Source: Candidatus Enterococcus testudinis (lineage in GTDB: Bacteria; Bacillota; Bacilli; Lactobacillales; Enterococcaceae). From it: DNA of 64,000 bases. The stretch covers positions 1,013,095-1,077,094 of the forward strand of contig NZ_NGKU01000001.1 in NCBI RefSeq assembly GCF_002140915.1, in the 5' to 3' direction. The notes under the pieces were generated by a model, which was given only the letters and a program-made list of their open reading frames with translations, was not told where the DNA came from and made no database searches. Made by a program: the position numbers and the translations under genes. Of the stretch, positions 7,961 through 17,819 are shown piece by piece (positions within the stretch are counted from its first letter, which is position 1; every line of letters starts with the position of its first letter).

Positions 7961-9049
7961 ATGATGAAATTACTGCGTATTCCGCTCGTCAAAGTTTTAC
8001 TCTTTATTGTCTGCTTTATTGGTGGAATAGTGAGTTTTTCTCAAGACGTTTTTGCAAATGGTGAATTGAATTTCAGTGTACGTGCAGTCCCACCAGCAAC
8101 TCAGTTTGGTGATGACAAAGGCTATTTTGATGTGGAACTGCTGCCGAATGAATCAGAGGACTTGGTCTTGGTGATCCGAAATGTCCGTGACCAGCCCATC
8201 GATGTCAAATTGACGGCGCATACTGCGTATACCAATGTACATGGTGTGGTGGAATATGGTGCGGATAGTGAGGAACCAGATCCAACTCTTGCCCACGAGA
8301 TGAAAGACCTTCTGGAACCGCCAAGTGAAGCCATCACATTTGATGCCTTTGAGGAGAAAGAAGTCGTCGTCAAGCTACATATGCCCAAAGAAGATGTCAC
8401 AGGATTACTGGTTGGCGGCATCAAATTGGTTGAAGAGACGGATGACGATCAGGCGGAGGATTCAGACAGCGGAATGGTCGTCGAAAACACGTTTTCATAC
8501 GTGGTGGGGGTTGTAGCGAGCAATTCTCGTACCCAAACGATTACGCCGGAGCTTGAACTACTGGCTGTATTTGCAGATCAACTCAATTATCGAAATGTCT
8601 TTAGTGCCAATATTCAAAATTTTTTGCCGACATTTACAAATGAATTGAGTGTTGAAGCAACGGTTAGACTGGCAGATTCAGATGAGGTGTTGTATGAAGC
8701 AGCTGAAGAGATGATGCAAATGGCGCCGAATTCTAATTTCAAGTTTCCGATTCCTTTGGATGGCGAACGCTTCGTCAGCGGCACCTATGTGTTAGACATG
8801 ACGGCACGTTCCGGAAAAAATGAATGGCGTTGGGAAGAAACCTTCGAAGTCACAGCGGACGAAGCCCGACGACTAAATCGTTCAGATGTATCGATTGAAC
8901 AAACCAATTGGTGGTGGATCGTCGCAGGCGTAGCCGCAGCTGTAGTGATTATCAGCTGGCTTGCCTACAATACCTACAAAAACAAGAAACTAGAAAAACG
9001 AAGTCAAGAAATCGATCATGATCCTCTTTCTGAGAAAAAGAAATCATAA
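7961..9049 (+). CDS. DUF916/DUF3324 WxL-interacting membrane protein
   Basis: The start is placed at ATG 7961 (or 7964), where a signal sequence begins (MMKLLRIPLVKVLLF); an upstream in-frame ATG at 7907 lies in the terminator and has no ribosome binding site. AAGGGG is 14 nt upstream, an unusually long spacing across a T tract. The 362-residue protein has an N-terminal DUF916 domain (about 30-160, VRAVPPATQF... VLVIRNV), a DUF3324 domain (about 160-305), one membrane helix (about 315-338) and a basic cytoplasmic tail. The family (WxLIP) anchors WxL proteins at the membrane and contributes peptidoglycan binding. It lies 14 nt before the large WxL gene. Confidence 0.88.
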   Translation: MMKLLRIPLVKVLLFIVCFIGGIVSFSQDVFANGELNFSVRAVPPATQFGDDKGYFDVELLPNESEDLVLVIRNVRDQPIDVKLTAHTAYTNVHGVVEYGADSEEPDPTLAHEMKDLLEPPSEAITFDAFEEKEVVVKLHMPKEDVTGLLVGGIKLVEETDDDQAEDSDSGMVVENTFSYVVGVVASNSRTQTITPELELLAVFADQLNYRNVFSANIQNFLPTFTNELSVEATVRLADSDEVLYEAAEEMMQMAPNSNFKFPIPLDGERFVSGTYVLDMTARSGKNEWRWEETFEVTADEARRLNRSDVSIEQTNWWWIVAGVAAAVVIISWLAYNTYKNKKLEKRSQEIDHDPLSEKKKS

Positions 9050-9063
9050 TAAGGAGTAAGCCT

Positions 9064-12000
9064 ATGAATCATAAAGTACGGAGAAGTGTCACGAAAGCAA
9101 CGCTCACTGTGTTAGCGATCTCTTCTCTAGGAAATCCTATATTCGCAGTAGCAGAAACGATAGATTTTAGTGGATTATCTTTTCATCTTTTATCGAATCA
9201 AGAGCAACCTGTCGAAGAGACGGCCGCGGCTTCTTTTTCATTTGCGGAGAAACAATTCGCTACCGTGAAGAACGAAGTCACGACGATTCCTTTCGAAAGT
9301 ACAGTGTATATCAATGAAGTGTCCTTCGAACTTCCAGAACATGCGCAATTGAGTGAAGATGATTTGCCAGCACATTTGAAGGCATCCAAGGATCAAGCAT
9401 CCAATCATTGGACATTGACTGCGACCGAAGCCACAACGACCTTTGCGTTACCAGTGATTTTCACTGCAGAAGGGTCATTTCCTATCACAGTAGGCGATGG
9501 AGAAACCACGGTCGATGTTCATTCATCAGACGATGCCGCTACAAGCCCACAATTACAAGCAGTGCCAGAGAATGATACTGAACAAGTGATCGAGCCCAAG
9601 GAAGATCTTGCGAGTCGGCATGCGGAAGTGTTTAATGGGCGTTCTATAACAGTGGGAACGCGTGGCACCTTGATGAGTGCCCTCGCCGATGACAGTGTTT
9701 CAAAAATCACGTTGACAGCAAATATAGATATTCAGTTTCTTGCTACCTCTGAGAATTTGAATATTAATCGCTCAATAATTATTGACGGCGACAATCAATA
9801 CACCTTAAATCTAGGAACCGCGCAATTACGGTTAATGAACACATCAGCAAACAAGACACTTAGACTCGAAAATATCTTTCTGGACAAAACGGATGCGGCT
9901 GCATACGTCATCAGTGAAAATGCAGCAGAAAATTGGGAGCTGCAATTAGCTGGTATCGCCAAATCTCGATCCAGTATCCAAAATTTTAGACTAGCGACAG
10001 TTCCTGAAGCGACGACAAGGATCACAGATGGCACAAATACCTTTGCTAGCACTGTAGACGTGATTGGCGCGTTCCTCACAACCAAAGAATTCATCATGGA
10101 GAATGGCGCCAAGATGGACTTCGCAAGTGTTCAAAATACTGTTTTGGCATTTACGAGGGAAAATGCGAAGATGACTGTTACTGATGGTGCGACCTTAAAC
10201 ATTTCACACAGCGGTGCAATCAATATGCAAAATTCACTCCTATTTAGAGAGAAAAATGCACATATAAACATTGATAACGGCGCTAAAGTAACTATTCAAT
10301 CAGCAGGACAGGCTCTCACAACTCCTAATCTAGATATAGGTAACACGATATCAATGACCGGTGATCATTCCGAAATCCATGTGAATGGAGGAGAACTTGT
10401 CACTACGAATACGGGTGGCTCAAATATCCTTATGGATGGATTGCAATCAGTCCTTGAGGTTACAAGTAATGGGAAATTGACTACGCAATCCGCTGAAGTG
10501 TCATCGCTTTTGCTAAGGGGAAATGATAGTCAGGTTATTTTTGGAAAATCCTCCTTAGTTGAAGTACATTCGAGAAGTGGAGTAGGAATTGACATGTCGG
10601 GGGCCAATGCCAAGTTAAATATGACGGATGCTGAACAAATTTCTGTGACGACTAACCCTAACATTACGGGTATCAATCTGAGCGCTGTAAGACTATCAGG
10701 TGTATCTCCATCATTTGCAATCAAAAATAGTCGGGTCGACATGCATTCTTCTGTGAGTGGAGTCATCCACATGAAATCGGCTGGTGCTATAATGACAGTT
10801 GATAATAGTGAGGTCAATATTTCGAATAATACACCTACAAAAGGAAATTTAGTTGACATTGGGTTAAGTAGTGGACAAAACAGTTCATCTTTTAGAGTAT
10901 CCAATCATTCTATAATAAATATCAAAGGTTCAGCTGAAGATACGACAGCGTCTAATCAAGACAATCAACAAGAAAAAAATATTCATGCAGATAGTCTATT
11001 AGCCGTACATGGAAATGATTCGTCAATAGAAGTATTAGACGATTCAGAAATCAATCTTACCGTTGAAAATGAATTCGGAAGAGGAATAAAAATGGTTGGT
11101 GACCATACAACGCTAGATATCGATACTGCTACATTGAATATCTATACGATATCAAATGATGCGATGCATATGATTGGAAGCGATACAACTATCCGCTTGA
11201 TGAATGCAGAAATCAATACCGACTCCAATCGTTCAGCTGCTGCCCTTATTGTTGAAGGAAATGAAGGTAAGCTTATCTTAGATAAAGAAAGCAAAATGAC
11301 GATAAATAATAAAGTTGGATCTAATCCAAACATTTTGCTTCAAGGGGAAAAATCTAAAATAGAGGTTACCAACGAATCTAGGTTGATTGCATCAGTACCT
11401 AGTGACGTAATAAGGAATTCAACGGTAAATAATGAGGGTGCACTCAGAGAGCCGCTTAGGGAAAAAACACCTTCAACAAATAATGTTATCCATTTGGATG
11501 GTGCCTCATCCTCATTTATTGTTTCGCAAAATGCTGTTGTCGATTTAGAAATATCGTCAGGTCACAAAAGAGGGATTAGATTAGATGGTGATTATTCTAC
11601 GCTTGAAATGTCAGAGGGCGCGCATATCAATGTATCGACACATGAAGCTACAGCTATTCAATTGGACGGAAGTCATGTAAAATTGATTGCCAGAAATGAA
11701 GGTACGCTACTCACTGCCAATAGTAACTATGAAAAAACAGTGCTTAACGGCGTATCGACAATAAAAGTTGGAAAAGACAATGAAGATACAGACATTGGTT
11801 ATGAACCGATTATCTCTGTATCAGATTCTGCTGTAATGGATATAAAAGCAAATGCTTCTTCAGCAATGGTTTTACAAGGAATTAATGGTGTGTTCAATGT
11901 AAATAGTAATGCGAAGTTAGAATTAGAAGCAGCACCTTCTGGAGAACTGGATACAAACAATGCAAATGCAACATTACGATTTATGCGTTCCGGAGAAGAT

Positions 12001-14067
12001 GTTTTAGGATCAACACATGGCGGTTATCAATTCAATATTGATGATGCTGTCATGTCTGTAGTAAAACGTGGCGGGTCGCCTGATGGAGAAGCTGAGATGG
12101 CACCTGCAATCAGAATGTGGGGTAGTAATAATCAAGTTACTGTAAGCAATGGTGGTCGCTTCTTGGTTGTCAATGAAGGAAGTGGCAACGCCCACGATGG
12201 CAACCGAGGTGGCGGAAATCAAGGAATTCATTATACTGCAGGTACGAATAATGGCTTTACAGTCAAAGATCCTGGATCAGAAGTCAGAATTTATGCTGCC
12301 GATGGTCCTGCATTGGATATGAGTGATGATTACATCGCCGGTACAGTAGTCAAGATTGAACAAGTACAAGTAGGCGGGGAGCCCGGCGGTGATGGCCGCA
12401 TCGAAGCCAGCAATCTTGGCTACTTCGAAGCAGTTGGTCGAACTGCATCCGAGAATGCTGGGATTTTCCGAGGGAAAGTCACAGAAATCTACTTTAACAA
12501 TCCTTTGTTCATGAATTACCGGAACAATCGCGTTGGCGGTGGAAATGTGTTCAGCAATGCGGCTGGTTCTATTCTAGAAGCGAAAGCAAGTGATCTTGCT
12601 GTCTGGAAGAAAGGCTCAGATTTGGATGGTGATCCTCATTTAGCTTATAGAAATATGGATTACACCTTCACAGGGGCAAACTTCGGGATACTTTCTTCTA
12701 TTGAGCCTCTAGATGTATTTGATTTTGAAGCATTTGGCAATGCGGGAATGGCGTCGTATGCGCGATTGAGCTCAAACAATGCCCGCTGGTCGATTCTTGC
12801 TGAATTAAGAGTACCGACCAATGCGGATAAACGAATTCATGGACAAGTCGACATGCCAGTAGGGATCTATGATTCTAGACCTGCATGGCAAGATGAAGTC
12901 AAAGTAACCGTCGAGATCGAACGCAATGGTGAAACGATCCAAACGGTTGAAACATTTACTCAAGGGCACACAAATGAGCACCCCGGTATCAGTATATATG
13001 GTGAAGCCGCCCGCGGCGGATTATTCGAAATCGAATTGGATGATTATCTGCAAGCTGGTGATGTTGTCCGTGTATCCGACTTAGAAGTAATGGCTGGCGC
13101 GATTCAAGAAGGCTTTGAAAATATTTATGAAGTGGATGAGGTCACAGTCTTTCCGATCGTTCCACCAACACCTGCAGCATTTCCAAGTGAAACAATCCCA
13201 GTAAATGCCACGGAGGTCACAGGAACTACGGATAATCCTGACGTTGAAGTCACCATCACTCATAATGGACAGACAGTCACTGTTGGAGATGTCCAGGTGA
13301 GTGGGGTTGACAATCAATTTGCTATCCCGGTTGAACACCTGAACCTATCGGTGGGCGATGAGATCCAAGTCTTCCTGCGTGATCAGCATGGTTCTGCGCA
13401 AGCTGCAGGTGTTGTCAATCCGCCAATTACCAACAACAATAGCGGAAATATCAATCCTGTAGAAGCACTTGATTTTAGAGATGCTACGTTCTCACAGGCG
13501 ACCATCTTGATTGTTGGAGAAATGGTTGAAGGAGAGCTTACGATTGATCGAGCGACTGATTGGGACTTTGGGCAGCATCCGTTGACATCTAGAGCAATGT
13601 CTTATGATGCCTTGCCGTTTTCAACGCAATCAGGCGGAGAGACAACTGCACAGGCAAACTTTGTGCAAGTCACTGATGCAAGAGCGGCTTCAGAAACATC
13701 AAGCTGGAGATTGTATGTGAGTCAACTAAATCAATTTTCAAGTGCTGCGCACGGCGAGCTAGAAGGTGCACAATTAAGTTGGAAAAACGGTCGTGTGCTA
13801 TCAAGCAATGGACAAACAGCCAATGAGAGCAACTTCGGTATTGTGCGGACAGGTGGTACTTTGATACCGGGCGGTGAGAGTATTCAACTGATCAGTACGA
13901 ACATCGCCAGCGACAAAGGCACATGGTACTACGCCTTTGGAGACGAGACAACGAAAGACAGTAGTATCTCCTTAGCCGTACCTTCTGGCGCGAAAACAAG
14001 GGGCGCAAGATATACCACAACGATCAATTATTCGTTTAATGCTGTCCCTTCAGAATGTTTCGAATAA
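9064..14067 (+). CDS. giant WxL surface protein with beta-helix adhesive region
   Basis: This 1667-residue secreted protein follows AAGGAG closely. It has a signal peptide (1-31), an N-terminal strand domain (about 45-160), a long pectate-lyase-like region (about 190-1130) made of repeated short strands (for example LDGDYSTLEMSEGA, MVGDHTTLDIDTAT), a compact domain (about 1200-1360), an Ig-like domain (about 1365-1455) and a C-terminal WxL domain with W1548 (SSWRLYVSQ). The second WxL motif is degenerate (TTTINYSFNAVP, no Trp), and the chain ends in an unusual SECFE. By family it is the large adhesin-like partner of the DUF916 complex. The middle of the gene (about 9700-12000) is more AT-rich than its ends, suggesting modular exchange. 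Confidence 0.85.
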   Translation: MNHKVRRSVTKATLTVLAISSLGNPIFAVAETIDFSGLSFHLLSNQEQPVEETAAASFSFAEKQFATVKNEVTTIPFESTVYINEVSFELPEHAQLSEDDLPAHLKASKDQASNHWTLTATEATTTFALPVIFTAEGSFPITVGDGETTVDVHSSDDAATSPQLQAVPENDTEQVIEPKEDLASRHAEVFNGRSITVGTRGTLMSALADDSVSKITLTANIDIQFLATSENLNINRSIIIDGDNQYTLNLGTAQLRLMNTSANKTLRLENIFLDKTDAAAYVISENAAENWELQLAGIAKSRSSIQNFRLATVPEATTRITDGTNTFASTVDVIGAFLTTKEFIMENGAKMDFASVQNTVLAFTRENAKMTVTDGATLNISHSGAINMQNSLLFREKNAHINIDNGAKVTIQSAGQALTTPNLDIGNTISMTGDHSEIHVNGGELVTTNTGGSNILMDGLQSVLEVTSNGKLTTQSAEVSSLLLRGNDSQVIFGKSSLVEVHSRSGVGIDMSGANAKLNMTDAEQISVTTNPNITGINLSAVRLSGVSPSFAIKNSRVDMHSSVSGVIHMKSAGAIMTVDNSEVNISNNTPTKGNLVDIGLSSGQNSSSFRVSNHSIINIKGSAEDTTASNQDNQQEKNIHADSLLAVHGNDSSIEVLDDSEINLTVENEFGRGIKMVGDHTTLDIDTATLNIYTISNDAMHMIGSDTTIRLMNAEINTDSNRSAAALIVEGNEGKLILDKESKMTINNKVGSNPNILLQGEKSKIEVTNESRLIASVPSDVIRNSTVNNEGALREPLREKTPSTNNVIHLDGASSSFIVSQNAVVDLEISSGHKRGIRLDGDYSTLEMSEGAHINVSTHEATAIQLDGSHVKLIARNEGTLLTANSNYEKTVLNGVSTIKVGKDNEDTDIGYEPIISVSDSAVMDIKANASSAMVLQGINGVFNVNSNAKLELEAAPSGELDTNNANATLRFMRSGEDVLGSTHGGYQFNIDDAVMSVVKRGGSPDGEAEMAPAIRMWGSNNQVTVSNGGRFLVVNEGSGNAHDGNRGGGNQGIHYTAGTNNGFTVKDPGSEVRIYAADGPALDMSDDYIAGTVVKIEQVQVGGEPGGDGRIEASNLGYFEAVGRTASENAGIFRGKVTEIYFNNPLFMNYRNNRVGGGNVFSNAAGSILEAKASDLAVWKKGSDLDGDPHLAYRNMDYTFTGANFGILSSIEPLDVFDFEAFGNAGMASYARLSSNNARWSILAELRVPTNADKRIHGQVDMPVGIYDSRPAWQDEVKVTVEIERNGETIQTVETFTQGHTNEHPGISIYGEAARGGLFEIELDDYLQAGDVVRVSDLEVMAGAIQEGFENIYEVDEVTVFPIVPPTPAAFPSETIPVNATEVTGTTDNPDVEVTITHNGQTVTVGDVQVSGVDNQFAIPVEHLNLSVGDEIQVFLRDQHGSAQAAGVVNPPITNNNSGNINPVEALDFRDATFSQATILIVGEMVEGELTIDRATDWDFGQHPLTSRAMSYDALPFSTQSGGETTAQANFVQVTDARAASETSSWRLYVSQLNQFSSAAHGELEGAQLSWKNGRVLSSNGQTANESNFGIVRTGGTLIPGGESIQLISTNIASDKGTWYYAFGDETTKDSSISLAVPSGAKTRGARYTTTINYSFNAVPSECFE

Positions 14068-14074
14068 GCAAAAA

Positions 14075-14123
14075 AGATTGCACAGGCATTCATCACGAAT
14101 GCTTTGTGCAATCCTTTTTTTTA
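14075..14123 (+). terminator. intrinsic terminator of the WxL operon
   Basis: GATTGCACA.GCATTC / GAATGC..TGTGCAATC is followed by CTTTTTTTT. Confidence 0.88.
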
Positions 14124-14140
14124 TCAAAAATAGGCAATAA

Positions 14141-14181
14141 ACATACGCTATCAGACTGGCAGAACGTCGGATAGCGTATGT
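14141..14181. repeat. inverted repeat, 12-bp arms
   Basis: ACATACGCTATC and GATAGCGTATGT flank a 17-nt loop between convergent genes. It may end the minus-strand Mga-like transcript, although the T tract is weak. Confidence 0.55.
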
Positions 14182-14195
14182 TCTCTTTCTGCGAA

Positions 14196-15701
14196 TCAAG
14201 AAATCAGAGAAGAGGTATCAATACGTGTGAAACTATGCAAAATATTTGGGTTGATTCTTTGTAAAAGTCGTGCCCAGTCCGTCGAATCGGGCACTGTTTT
14301 GATCAGAAAATATTCTAAATCCAAAAATGGCAAGGAAAGGTATTCATGATAGTTTGTCACCAATAGGTCGATTTGATTGTCATTGATAAATGATTCACAT
14401 AAATCGCTAGGTCCGAGAAAATGGATCGTTTGAAATTTTCCTAAATATTTTTTGACCCAAGAGGTGATATATTGATTGATATACTCATTGCCTTCAATTG
14501 CAAAGGCGATATTCAAGCTCGTATGCCAGTACTGTTCTTTGATCGTTTCTGAATAAAGTGTCAAGCGGGCACAAATGTCTTCTAATAGTGTGTCATGAAA
14601 CAAGTCACCGAATTGTTGATTTGTATGCAAAAATGCTCGGTTTTTTTGATAGGCGTGAGGGAAAATGGCTTTGGCATAGTCGTTGGTATCTTGAATGTTC
14701 TTATTGCTGTTTTCAGACAATAAACAGCGCAGCTTGATAGAGGTAAAGAATGACTCCAAAAGTACGAGATCTTGTTGTTTATTTAGTGAATGGTCCGTCA
14801 AACTTTCACGAAACGCATGGGCAAGTGTTTTTATTTCTCCCCATTTATTGTACCGCAAGCAAAAGTATTCTTCTTGCTGTGGAAAATCGACCGTTCGACG
14901 GCATAGAATCGACACATACATGAAAACGATTTCGTCTTCTGGTACGCGAAGCTGAAAAGTTTCTTCGATGGTTTTGACTGCTGGCAGAATGGTGACGTAT
15001 TCCGGATCTGAAAGCACCAATGCTTTCAATTCTGGATTGATGGTCACTTCCAAACCGCAAAGAATTCTCTCAATGGATAAGTAGAGCAAATAACTAAAAT
15101 AGCCAAAGGATGACGCTGTTTCTTCCGTTGCTGCTAATTGATCGCTGATTTGAAGAACAGCTTCTTGGGCAGCAATGGATGGAAAAACGGTGTGAGGAGT
15201 AATGTCGGATTCGTAGTAAAAGGCAAAGTAGAAATAGCGGATGTCTGCTTCTGAGCCAATTAAATTTACGGGGTACAAATCCAAGGTTATGTTGAATGCT
15301 TTGACTTCATTCGTGATACTTTTCAAATATTTGATCATTGTACTTTCCGACACATGAAAGTAATCTGCCCACTCGTAGATTGAGAGCAATTCATTAAAAA
15401 AGATGCGTTCAAGAATAATAAATAAAGGTTCATCTTCCAAAATACTGCTTTTTTTATCAATATATTCTTCTGAATTATGTATGTTTAATGTATACCCTTG
15501 TTTTGAAGACGTAATATGTGCGGATTTGTCTAAATAGTCTCTAAGATAATTGATATCTGTAATGATTGTTCGCGCTGTGTTTTTCGTCACTGTTGTTAAG
15601 CGTTGGGTTGAACAGAGGGGATGATATTCTAACTCATTTAATATTTGAATGAGGCGCAACTTCACTTTATCAGATACAAAATTTAACTGGAAATTTTTCA
15701 A
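14196..15701 (-). CDS. Mga-family transcriptional regulator, paralogue
   Basis: This protein is about 501 residues from TTG 15701. That TTG lies 11 nt after AGGAGG and gives the same first residues (MKNFQL) as the paralogue at 4685-6205; an in-frame ATG at 15725 would place the ribosome binding site inside the gene. The two share order and motifs throughout (for example DEPLFIILE.IFF.ELL, EADIR, YESDITPHTVFPS.AAQ). The layout is Mga HTH, second HTH, PRD-like and EIIB-like domains. It lies convergent to the WxL operon. Two related regulators bracketing one operon suggests joint or competing control, which is inference. Confidence 0.8.
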   Translation of the reverse strand: MKNFQLNFVSDKVKLRLIQILNELEYHPLCSTQRLTTVTKNTARTIITDINYLRDYLDKSAHITSSKQGYTLNIHNSEEYIDKKSSILEDEPLFIILERIFFNELLSIYEWADYFHVSESTMIKYLKSITNEVKAFNITLDLYPVNLIGSEADIRYFYFAFYYESDITPHTVFPSIAAQEAVLQISDQLAATEETASSFGYFSYLLYLSIERILCGLEVTINPELKALVLSDPEYVTILPAVKTIEETFQLRVPEDEIVFMYVSILCRRTVDFPQQEEYFCLRYNKWGEIKTLAHAFRESLTDHSLNKQQDLVLLESFFTSIKLRCLLSENSNKNIQDTNDYAKAIFPHAYQKNRAFLHTNQQFGDLFHDTLLEDICARLTLYSETIKEQYWHTSLNIAFAIEGNEYINQYITSWVKKYLGKFQTIHFLGPSDLCESFINDNQIDLLVTNYHEYLSLPFLDLEYFLIKTVPDSTDWARLLQRINPNILHSFTRIDTSSLIS

Positions 15702-16270
15702 TCGATCAGATACCTCCTGCTTCAAATGTTTTAGATGGTAAGCGTGGTGAACGTAAGGTGTGGGGATGGATGATCATAGTCGGTCAACTCATGTTCTTTG
15801 CTTCTTCAAACTAGCTGATGTATCGAGCCGTGTATATCCTACTATGCGCTATGAGGGAACCACGTTTGTTAAAGTAGGTATATAATGCGTCAATTTTCTT
15901 CAATTTCTTATATGATAACAAAAATTTTTTTTAAAAAATATGCGCGTTTTTCGTCTAACTCTGAAAAAACTAATTTGAAGATACAGGACGGAAAGGTATA
16001 ATGATATGTTCACCTATTTGATGTGTAATCAGATGATATATGATGTTATTTATTGACAGAGGATTTATTTTTTGTTCAAAAGGATTTTCTAGTTGAATAA
16101 CATTGATTTGTTTTTTTATGATCCAAAAAAGTTCTTAACAATAGGTATGTTACTTCCATAAATGTGAATTAAATTTTTTTTTAATAAGACCTTACAAAAG
16201 TATAGTGAATAGCTATTTATAATGCTATGATAAGTTGTGGAAAAATTATTTTTTTGGAAGGTTGGTAAAA
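15702..16270. other. AT-rich intergenic region
   Basis: No gene is supported here. TATAAT at 16218-16223 is a plausible -10 for the pseudogene at 16271, though its -35 is poor. Several poly-A and poly-T tracts are present. Confidence 0.4.
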
Positions 16271-17169
16271 ATGAAAAGTTGGGGTAAAAAATTATTGGCT
16301 GTGGGGTTGATGACTTCATGTTTTGTCACGACATCTGTAACCGTCTCTGCAGCAAGCCAAACATTGAAAGTAGACAGTGTTTATGTGAAAGCAGGGACGA
16401 TTTCAGGCACTACTACAAAAGGATCAAAGCTTGTCGTGAAGAAGGATGGAAAAACGGTCAAGACAATAACAGTAAAAGGGACGAGTTTCAAAATCAAACT
16501 ATCGGGTTTGAAGAAGAATCAAAAAATTTCAGTCGTATCGAGTGTGAGTAAAAAAAGTAAAACAGTTGATACACGTGTCAAGGAATCACCTGCACCTAAA
16601 TGAACATTAGATACTAAAAAAGTATCAGGTACTCAATTGGTACTCTCTGGTAAGACAGATAAGAATACAGAAATCGTCATCACAAATGGCAAAGATACTG
16701 TTGGGAAACAAGTGACGAAGTCAACGACTTACAGTATCAAAATAGCCAAAAGTAAATTAAAGTCGAGTCAGTTTCGGATCAGTGGCAAAAATTTGACGAC
16801 TTACGGAGAAAAAGCGCTGTCGTCGACATTGAATTACAAAGAACCGACAATCAGTGGTGTTGACGCAGTCTCGGTGACAAGTGATAAGGGCTTCAACGCA
16901 ACAAATGGCGTGTATCCGTGTCTGTCACCAATAATGATTCTCGTACCCTGACTGTTAAAAAAGTTCGTGTAGATGATGGTTCATTTTGGTCATCAGATTA
17001 TACTCAAGAAAGACTAGAAAGAGATGGAATCAATACGACGATTTATTCAGGAAATCGTTGGGGAGTAGCATTATCTCATCGTATCGGATGGGATATGGAT
17101 GAATTGAAAGTGATTGTTACCGTTGAAACAGAAAGTGGCGTTACGAAAGAGTTGGTTTACTATGTGTAA
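16271..17169 (+). pseudogene. secreted Ig-like-repeat protein, disrupted
   Basis: The reading frame starts at ATG 16271 after GGAAGG and encodes a signal peptide (MKSWGKKLLAVGL... SAASQ) and a Lys-rich strand domain. The frame is then cut by TGA at 16601-16603 after APK and continues in the same frame with a second similar domain (VLSGKTDKNTEIVITNGKD). A frameshift near 16890-16905 joins it to a last segment reading WRVSVSVTNNDSRTLTVKK to 17169. Joined, the parts make a protein of about 299 residues. The two domains resemble bacterial Ig-like repeats (GxVSGTTTKGxKLVVKKDGK). Two independent lesions argue for decay rather than one sequencing error. Confidence 0.7.
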
Positions 17170-17261
17170 TAGGAAACGGACAACTTATATCAAAGACAGC
17201 AAATACGTACTTTCTTGACTTTGTGGCTAACCTTCACCTAGTTTTTCGTGGAAAGTCATGG

Positions 17262-17267
17262 TACAAT
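17262..17267 (+). promoter_or_regulatory. -10 box of antitoxin RNA copy 1
   Basis: TACAAT aligns with TATACT at 17690-17695 in the second RNA copy, each about 7 nt before the conserved GTAAAGAGAAGTTG start region. Confidence 0.5.
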
Positions 17268-17273
17268 ATCTAT

Positions 17274-17395
17274 GTAAAGAGAAGTTGCTACAACAACTTC
17301 TCTTAGACAGTACCGTTTAAAATACGGTGACAGACATTTCGTTTATTTCAAAAGAAATAGCCGCCTCCGGTTAAAGTGACGGCTATTTCTTTTTG
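17274..17395 (+). ncRNA. type I antitoxin RNA, copy 1
   Basis: This RNA is convergent with the holin-like toxin gene and overlaps its 3' end through a shared terminator (17353-17395: AGAAATAGCCG / CGGCTATTTCT). It begins with an 11-bp hairpin (17277-17304, AAGAGAAGTTG / CAACTTCTCTT) followed by a second one (ACCGT / ACGGT). Both hairpins persist in the diverged copy at 17702-17819, with a compensating T.G to C-G change in the second. The layout matches known 3'-overlapping type I antitoxins of the RatA kind. Ends are estimated. Confidence 0.7.
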
Positions 17396-17487
17396 TCGTT
17401 TTTCAGCAAACTAACAACCAGTCCAATCAAAGCTATGGTAAACATACCAAAGCCAAAGATCGTCTGAATTGTCTCATATGCAGACAA
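17383..17487 (-). CDS. holin-like type I toxin, 34 residues
   Basis: A short frame starts at TTG 17487, 7 nt after AAAGGAG, and ends at TAG 17383, inside the stem of the shared terminator. It encodes SAYETIQTIFGFGMF, then a hydrophobic helix TIALIGLVVSLL, then the basic tail KNDKKK. This is the pattern of the Hol_Tox (putative holin-like toxin) family, whose members damage the membrane when over-made. The mRNA leader is about 90 nt from the predicted start near 17577. The antisense RNA at 17274-17395 is the likely antitoxin. Confidence 0.8.
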   Translation of the reverse strand: MSAYETIQTIFGFGMFTIALIGLVVSLLKNDKKK

Positions 17488-17583
17488 AAGGCATCTCCTT
17501 TCGTAAGATTTTGGAAGTACGCACATACGCACCACCTCACTTTCTAGGATAGCCACCGTCAATAAACTTTCCTGCCATACTTG

Positions 17584-17592
17584 ATTATAACA
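17584..17592 (-). promoter_or_regulatory. extended -10 promoter of the toxin mRNA
   Basis: On the minus strand TGTTATAAT forms an extended -10; no good -35 is seen. Confidence 0.5.
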
Positions 17593-17701
17593 TGGTAATC
17601 GTCAATAAAATTGTTTGTTTTTCTGTTAAATGATTTTAAATCTGCGTTTTTGCATTACCGTTCATCTAGTTTTTTGCGTCACATCATGCTATACTATCTA
17701 T

Positions 17702-17819
17702 GTAAAGAGAAGTTGCGACAACAACCTCTCTTAGGCAGCACCGTTTAAAACACGGTGGCGTTATTCAATATTTCTTGATAAAAATAGCAGCCCCACGCGA
17801 AAGTGACGGCTATTTTTTG
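17702..17819 (+). ncRNA. type I antitoxin RNA, copy 2 (orphan)
   Basis: This is a diverged tandem copy of 17274-17395. It keeps the -10 (TATACT, 17690-17695), both 5' hairpins and the terminator (17780-17819, AAAATAGC / GCTATTTT). The toxin it faces is only a stub, so it may be a leftover or may act on the intact toxin mRNA in trans. Confidence 0.6.
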
